Shown piece by piece: positions 58,301 through 64,000 of a DNA stretch of 64,000 nucleotides. Location of the stretch: contig JAEVLN010000058.1 of assembly GCA_018350325.1 (NCBI GenBank), positions 1 to 64,000 of the forward strand, read 5' to 3'. The notes below the pieces were generated by a model, which did not search any database, was not told the DNA's origin, and saw only the letters and a program-made list of their open reading frames with translations. This stretch comes from Globodera rostochiensis. Lineage: Eukaryota > Nematoda > Chromadorea > Rhabditida > Heteroderidae. The translations under genes were made by a program, and so were the position numbers. Numbering within the stretch: the first letter of the stretch is position 1; each line of letters begins with the position of its first letter.

Positions 58301-60605
58301 TGAGTGCAGAAAGCAAACAGAACAAAAGCAAAGCAAAGCAAAGCAAAATGAACCCACGGCTTCCAGAAAGCGTTTGGGCACCGTCAGAACGTTGTCCTCC
58401 AGCACAATGCGACGGATGCCATCCGCCGGCGTTTCCGTTTCCGGCACTTTTGCCGCCTCTCTCCGCGTCGCTTCCCGCGCCGCCTCCTCTTTGCTACGCA
58501 GAAAAACGCTTTCATCCGGCAACTAATTAGTAAGCAATAAGCGGTGGGGGCAAAAATTCAATTCGTTCGGTAGGGGGGGGGGCAAAGCATCGGAGTGAAT
58601 GGGTAAAGTATCCTATGGAATAAGCATTCGCATTAGCATGGTGAAATGCTCTTGTCTTTAGAAAGGCAATTGGCCCAAGGCAATAATTGTTGAGTAAAAT
58701 ATTAATTAAGAAGCAATTAGCCCAGGGTAATTTAGCTAAGCAACAGGTTAAGTAAAAGCCCTAAAGACTTTAGCTATAAGCCAAACAATTGGGTTTAAGC
58801 TGGCTGAGGCAATTAGCCTTAAGCGGCGGCGGGCGATAAGCGACATTTGTCGGCAATGTGGCCAAGCCCCGCATAAACTCACGTTCATCAGCGCCACAAA
58901 GGCCTTATGGAGGGCCAATTCGTAGTCCGCTTTGCCCTCAGAGCTAATATTATAAAGGCGCGAGAGCAGCAATTTTTTGTTCCTTAAGGTCGCTTGCACC
59001 AATTCTCGACCGTCGCACTCCTCCAGAAGGATGGCCTGCTTGGAAAACTGAACGAGGGGGGGGGGGAAGTCCACGTTGTCCCGCTAAAGAACGTGCATGG
59101 ATTATGTTGAAGAAATCATTGTCCGAAAGAGTGCCCAGAATGGTCTCGATGGTCTGGCGAGCAATTTCGAAGCGTTGGCCAAGCATCGAGCCGGATGTGT
59201 CCAGCAGAATGAGCAGATTGCGCGGAGTGGTGGCCGCGTTAACGTACCATTCCGTATTTCGGCAATCGTACAGGTCCAACTCCGAGTAGCGATCCTTCCG
59301 GAATTTGTTACACTCAAAACACACACTAATCGCATTAATTACCTCCCAAAGCCAGGAAGCGGAAGGAAAGTAACGCAAAAAGCCGGACTCGGAACAGAAC
59401 TTCTGGAAGTTCAGGTCCTTGAGCTGCTCTCGGTTCCGCCGGTATTGTTGGTCAATGTCCGACCACTGAATTCTTTCCAACAGTTGGGCATCTGTCGATG
59501 AAATGGACGGTCAATTGGAACTTTTCATTTGCTCAGAGATTAAGTACAAGGCTTGGGCATTTCATTTTCGATCGGAAATAACCCCGATTGATCGATTGAT
59601 CGATCACCCGCCGCTTTAACACCTCGATTGTAGATCGGAGTCGGCACATGGACGGCGGAAGCGTCCGAACTGGTAGCCAACCCGTGAAAATTTGGGTTCG
59701 GTCGTAAGCGAACTTCTATGGTCGCGTTGGCCTAAAACCGTTCCTATTGTACAATTCTTTTCCATTCGACCGAATGACCTCAACGGCTGCAAGGAACTGG
59801 CCGTCCCGATAGATCATCGCCGCGTCACTCATTCTTTTCGCATTTAAATAACGCACGAAGTTGGGCGAGTTCGGGTTATTCAACGATTCCATCGAGAATG
59901 TGCCGTTCTCGAGTGCCTCCCTCGATGTGCTGATCAGGTGCCGCTGCTCCAAACTCAGTTTGGCATTCTGTCGAAGCATTAATGGGACTGCTAGGTTTGG
60001 TAATCAAAAGTCCTTTTAGACGGGGGACTCAATGAACGGTACTCAGTTGTCTAACTTTTATTGTGGATGATTCGTCTCGCAAATGAACTCGCCGCCCGAG
60101 ATCGAAAAACAGCCGGACCCAATCTTATTTTCCCTTCCCATTCTTCTCACCCATGCAACGGCCGTTCTCGACTTTAAGTACTGCTCCATTTCCGTCTTCA
60201 CCATATCCAATTCCGTCTTCGGATCAAAAATTTCTGCATCGGCAACATTCGAATAGGCCTGGACAAAAAGGGTTCAATCGAATGTGCAAAAAGTGTGGCC
60301 CAATTTTGACGAATTATCCAGTCTAACGACCAATTCTTCGTCTTGCCAGGGCTTAAAAAACCTTTTCGATTTCGTCCACTTTTGTGCCGTCTTTGAAAAT
60401 GCTCAGCAACGCACGTGACAGCTGATCTGCTTTTTTGATCACGCTAAGAACGGATGTTCGGTATAAATATTCTCTCGAACCAATGCAACCTTTGGTCGGC
60501 CTTCGTTCCGGCACTTTTTCCGTCGGCAGCAAGCAGTAGTGGAAGGGAGGGGACGAGCAGCACAATGAGAAAGGGGGAGCAGTTCATCAAGGGGGAGCAG
60601 TTCAT
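52371..60605 (-). CDS. Voltage-gated calcium channel alpha2-delta subunit
   Basis: About 30 exons. Phase-checked: 60605-60490, 60443-60362, 60258-60151, 59967-59779, 59731-59623, 59491-59343, 59312-59097, 59047-58883, 58522-58358, 58174-58055, 57997-57947, 57889-57821, 57748-57644, 57207-57013, 56955-56881, 56805-56725, 56678-56646, 56572-56544, 56410-56258, 55265-55207, 55111-55006, 54951-54823, 54614-54502, 54449-54325. Further exons near 54224, 54125, 54012, 53617 and 53160, and a last exon ending at 52371, are not fully resolved; one junction near 54169 is out of phase. Signal peptide ([16 protein letters not shown]); VWA domain with MIDAS DTSGSM and [15 protein letters not shown]-like part ([27 protein letters not shown]); [13 protein letters not shown]. 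The C-terminus is Cys-rich, ending in a hydrophobic segment ([14 protein letters not shown]), as in delta (membrane or GPI attachment). The subunit traffics and modulates Cav channels. One GC-AG intron (59096-59048) and an in-frame 57-bp intron. Confidence 0.92.
53331..53485. repeat. Four-copy tandem repeat in an alpha2-delta intron
   Basis: Unit of about 38 bp (AATGTGAAAATGCCAATAAC, AAATTAATCATTTCAAA), four copies, nearly identical. It ends just outside the exon near 53490-53617. Confidence 0.9.
55305..56262. repeat. GC-rich C-run minisatellite in an alpha2-delta intron
   Basis: Copies of GGCAGCCATCCCACCCGGCA plus C-runs of 7-20 and CTCCTCCCCCCCTCCC, unit about 45-65 bp, some 17 copies with several sub-types (CCGCGCCCCCGCCATCCC; CTCGTCCCC). 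On the transcript strand each unit carries G|GTGCCGGG, the same sequence that serves as the donor of the exon ending at 56258. Long Pro- or Gly-rich frames here are by-products. Confidence 0.95.
57272..57488. repeat. 10-bp minisatellite in an alpha2-delta intron
   Basis: About 21 copies of GACATTCTGA/GACATTCTGT, mostly alternating. On the transcript strand every unit reads (T/A)CAGAATGTC, with a CAG|A acceptor-like trinucleotide each 10 bp. It lies in the intron between the exons ending at 57644 and starting at 57207. Confidence 0.96.
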
Positions 60606-61560
60606 GAGGGGGGAGGGCAATTGGAAGAGTCAAAGAATGGGGCGGGCGAGAGGAAATGCCGGCGGCAAAGGGAAGCGAACGCGGCGGGAGAGAGTTGCGC
60701 CGGCGGCATCAACGAGTGAAGACGGCCACAATCGGCTAATGGACGACGCAAAAGCGAGGGTAAAGGGACTTATGGCCAATTGCCGCCGGTCGTTCTTTCA
60801 TGTTTAATTTCTCTGCAAATTCATTCATTAGACAGACAAATGCATAAAAGAAAGCGCGAGAAGAACCCGTCTGAAGATCGTTCTCTTTACCCCCTCCCCT
60901 CGGGGGAGGCAAAAAGCAAAAAGTCCCTCGACCGTCGGGCGGTAATTGATATGAATGAAAGGCCACATTTTGTAAATGGAAATCGTTCAAACTTTTTGAG
61001 TATATAAATGAGAGGTATGTACACAAAGAAAAGAAGGGACGAAAAGTCTCTTGGGCCGCCCGCTTCTTCTCCTTCTGTTTCGTGTTAAGCCGCCGTCCGT
61101 CGGTGAGGGCAAACATCCGACACGGCTTTTGGGAGAAGGAAAGAAAATAGAGAAAAAGAAAAGGCAGAATTGGCTTTTCCCTCAGGCAAAAAGCTTGAGC
61201 AAAGGAAAAGCTTTCGGCGTCGTTTTCTTTGTTCGTTCATTCGGCACACATTCCGTCACTCTCGTCCTTCTTAGCCTATCGATAACAACTCTCTTCTTCT
61301 TTCTTTCTTTTCTTCTTTCTTTCTTTTCTTCTTTCTTTCTCTTTCCCTATTTTCTTTCTTTTTCCCTCTTTCTCTCTCTCCCACACTCTCTAGCTAAGTT
61401 CAATGGGAAAAGCACTAACAGAACAATGCATTTGGCACCAATATGTAGGAAGGATAAAAATGTCTGAGGTCATTAAACAATGTCAGTGTCAATTTGTAAT
61501 GCGGTGAGAGTGTTCGATGGTCTCGCCTAAACTTGTCGTTAAATTACTTGCACTTTTTTG
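60606..61560. other. 5' flank of the alpha2-delta gene
   Basis: No exon recognised. A TTCTTTCTTTC microsatellite lies at about 61291-61385, i.e. polypurine on the gene's strand; the start codon at 60605 is followed by a tandem duplication of 18 bp that repeats the first six codons. Confidence 0.5.
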
Positions 61561-61586
61561 GAGCGTGTGGAGCCCGGGAACGGGAT

Positions 61587-62287
61587 CAGAGCTGTGTCGA
61601 AATTTCGATTTTCGATTTTCGAATTTCGATTTTCGACGTTTTTTTCCTTTCGATTTTCGATTTCGACAAAAATGGGCTGTTTTTCGAAAATAATTTCGAA
61701 AGTCGGAGGTCCCGGTTTTTAAATTTTTGGCAATGATGGGCAGTGGTCTTACCAACTTTTTGACAAAATTTCAATCTTTTTTAAGACCGCCGTACATCCT
61801 CCACTCTTATGTAAAAATGTTTTCCCCGAAATTACGAAGAAAAATGCTTAATTTTGCGAAAATTTTGGTGAAATTGCTTAACAAAACCCCCAAATTTCTC
61901 CCAGCGGCGCCTATCGGCACCGACGGGCCGCCACTGAAAGCATAAAGTCGACCAATTCATTGTGGTTTTTGGATCATTTTTCTTAACAAATTGAGTCAAA
62001 AATTCAAAATTTCTCGGCGGCGCCTATCGGCACCGCCGACACCCCACCCTCCTAAAAGCTTAAAATGGGCATATGAAGGCCTCTGAAACAAAAATTAAAA
62101 ATGAACAAGTGAATATTTCAAAAAATATTTATTAATTTTAAAAAAATTTTTCTAATCACATAAAAAAAATTTTCGATTTTGTTTCGATTTTCGATTTTCG
62201 ACGTTTTTTTCCTTTCGATTTTCGATTTCGAACTTTTCAGTTTCGATTTTCGATTTCGACTTTTTTTTAACTTTCGACACAGCCCTG
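61587..62287. mobile_element. hAT-like non-autonomous transposon, 701 bp
   Basis: Ends CAGAGCTGTGTCGAAA and (complement) CAGGGCTGTGTCGAAA, flanked by perfect 8-bp direct repeats AACGGGAT at 61579-61586 and 62288-62295. Sub-terminal parts are runs of TTTCGATTTTCGA. Two copies of the hairpin core CGGCGCCTATCGGCACCG lie inside (about 61903 and 62012). Confidence 0.9.
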
Positions 62288-62576
62288 AACGGGATTTGCG
62301 GGAACGGGATTTGCGGAGACGGGGACGGTCAAACGAAGACCCCCAAGGGGACGGGATTTGCGGAGACGGGGATTGCAGAGACGGGGACGGTCAAACGGAG
62401 ACCCCCAAGGGGACGGGATTTGCGGAGACGGGGACGGTCAAACGAAGACCCCCAAGGGGACGGGATTTGCGGAGACGGGGACGGTCAAACGAAGACCCCC
62501 AAGGGGACGGGATTTGCGGAGACGGGGACGGTCAAACGAAGACCCCCAAGGGGACGGGATTTGCGGAGACGGGGAC
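62288..62576. repeat. 47-bp GC-rich tandem array, left part
   Basis: About six units of GGGGACGGGATTTGCGGAGA plus CGGGGACGGTCAAACGAAGACCCCCAA; one unit is longer through an extra GATTGCAGAGACGG. The array resumes at 63868 beyond a transposon. Confidence 0.92.
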
Positions 62577-63867
62577 TAGGGTGGGTCACGGTCGGTTAAC
62601 CGAACCGAAACCGAAACCGAAAACCGGCTTTTTTGGGCCAAAAACCGAAACCGAAAACCGGGGGTCGTAAAACCGGCCTAACCGAAAACCGGGGGTACCG
62701 GTTTATCGGTTTTTCGGTTTGAAAAATACACCCCTAATGATGGGATTTATGGACTCCGTTGATGAAAAGGCTGGTGTAGTGGTGAGTGGGGGGGAGGAGT
62801 TGAACAGTGGTGTGAGTAGGTTCAGATCCCGGGCTGCGTATTTGTTTTTTCAAACCTCAACTGAACTTTACGGTGTGAAAACAATTCCAGAAGTTTTTTA
62901 AATTTCCCAGTTTTTTTAATTAGGTAGATTCAATTCACAAGTTTATTTTTTATCTTTCGGTGAGCATCTATGATGGACGAAACAAATATTAAAAATTGTT
63001 TCAATTTTTTCTTTTAAAATTGGTAATTTGGACCAATTTTCTTAATAAATTCCTCCGAAAATTCAAAAAAATTAACCGGCAGTGCATTTCGGCGCCGATA
63101 AGCCCCCCCCCCCCCCTATTCCTAAAGAGCTTACAAAAATTGTCGTATTTTTAAAATTTTAGTAGCAAATCTCTTAACAAATTGAGTCAAAATTCAAAAT
63201 TTTTCTCCGCGGTGCCTATCGGCACCGCCGACCCCCCACCCAAAAGCCTAAAATAGGCTTAAAAAAGGCCACTGGCAGAGCCGTAGCCAGAAAAACTTTT
63301 TGAGGGGGGGGGGGTGCCAAGCGAAAAAAAGTCGCTTCTTAGGTGTGCATCTTTGGTTGCATTTTTCTGAAGCAATTTTTTTTTTAAATTTTTATTTAAA
63401 AAAATTGCGTAGAATCGGATTTTACCGATTTTTAAATTTTTCAAAAATTTAAGTTTTTTTTGAGCATTGGTTTCATTTCTGAGGGGAGAACATAGGCGGC
63501 GCCGAGAAAACTTTGAATTTTTTGACGGTTTTCATAAGAAAATTGGTGTAAAAGTTATTAATTTTGCTAAACAAAAGAGTCCTCCTTTCCAAAATGACGG
63601 TAAAATTATTTTGCAAGTTTTTAGGAATGGGCGGAGTCCCTGCCGGGAGAAAATTTTAAGATTTTAACAGTAATTGTTAAGAAAATTCACCCAAAAATTA
63701 AAAATTTGGAAATCATAAGGGTCCCCCCTATGGTTTGCCCAAAAACCGGTTTCGGTTTTCGGTTAACCGGGTGTCGGCCAAAAACCGAAACCGAAAACCG
63801 GGGGTCGCAAAACCGGCCTAACCGAAAACCGGTACCCCCGGTTTAAAACCGACCGTGACCCACCCTA
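62577..63867. mobile_element. hAT-like non-autonomous transposon, 1291 bp, inside the 47-bp array
   Basis: Terminal inverted repeats TAGGGTGGGTCACGGTCGGTT and its complement, with sub-terminal AACCGAAACCGAAAACCGG blocks at both ends, flanked by perfect 8-bp direct repeats ACGGGGAC at 62569-62576 and 63868-63875. The interior holds the TTAACAAATTGAGTCA / GGTGCCTATCGGCACC core, a poly-G segment next to GTAGCC, and a tRNA-like stretch. No transposase ORF. Confidence 0.9.
62770..62835 (+). other. tRNA/SINE-head-like stretch
   Basis: TGGTGTAGTGG (62773 on) fits a pol III A box, and GGTTCAGATCC about 45 bp later fits a B box except at one position, followed by CGGGCTGCG. It sits inside the transposon. 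I cannot fold a full cloverleaf, so this is a possible SINE head or tRNA relic only. Confidence 0.3.
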
Positions 63868-64000
63868 ACGGGGACGGTCAAACGAAGACCCCCAAGGGGA
63901 CGGGATTTGCGGAGACGGGGATTGCAGAGACGGGGACGGTCAAACGAAGACCCCCAAGGGGACGGGATTTGCGGAGACGGGGATTGCAGAGACGGGGACG
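63868..64000. repeat. 47-bp GC-rich tandem array, right part (runs off the window)
   Basis: Continuation of the same array after the transposon, with two of the longer (61-bp) units. The array extends past the end of the window. Confidence 0.92.

Noticed and set aside
62179..62670. Asp/Gly-rich repeat ORF
   Set aside because: Runs from inside one transposon through the 47-bp array into another transposon; the unit length is not a multiple of three.

Overview
The window is nuclear DNA of a nematode. The genes have short, phase-consistent introns with TTTCAG-type acceptors. They include a DB-module secreted protein, a Core-2/I-branching (GT14) glycosyltransferase of the nematode-expanded kind, a SERINC, an exocyst SEC-3, a nematode-type anionic Cys-loop receptor and a calcium-channel alpha2-delta subunit. 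A plant-parasitic tylenchid (cyst-nematode-like) source is my inference from gene style, not something the sequence proves. Gene models below were spliced by hand from reading frame, splice sites and family resemblance; I ran no searches.

Layout. 1-1,350: one Gly/Arg-rich single-exon ORF. About 1,351-26,397: a single minisatellite array of roughly 25 kb with 27/30-bp units. 26,470-29,442: three small minus-strand genes (an unrecognised 87-residue protein, an F-box-like protein, and the first exon of COA4, whose next exon would lie beyond the array). 28,900-31,000: transposon-derived sequence with poly-G tracts and a long inverted-repeat element. 30,640-32,723: a compact WASP/JMY-like actin nucleation-promoting factor. 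33,792-35,633: GT14 enzyme. 35,760-36,590: polypurine minisatellite. 37,104-37,719: DB-module secreted protein. 38,421-42,218: SEC-3 (17 exons). 43,260-46,318: SERINC (11 exons). 46,436-46,850: 20-bp minisatellite. 47,531-52,200: GABA/glycine-type Cys-loop receptor (16 exons) with a 2.1-kb 28-bp array in one intron. 52,371-60,605: alpha2-delta subunit (about 30 exons) with two more intronic arrays. 61,500-64,000: a 47-bp GC-rich array carrying two transposon insertions.

The most interesting points are these. (1) Minisatellites grow inside introns, and in two channel genes the repeat unit itself contains the splice site used by the neighbouring exon. (2) The 25-kb array separates COA4 exon 1 from its essential last cysteine. 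(3) Four non-autonomous DNA transposons can be delimited to the base by terminal inverted repeats plus perfect 8-bp target duplications; at least three share an internal hairpin core although their ends differ. (4) There is a previously unremarkable-looking gene whose spliced product has a complete polyproline-WH2-central-acidic module. Much of the 25-kb array is indel-ridden in a way that looks like unpolished long-read consensus, so its fine structure should not be trusted outside four clean blocks.
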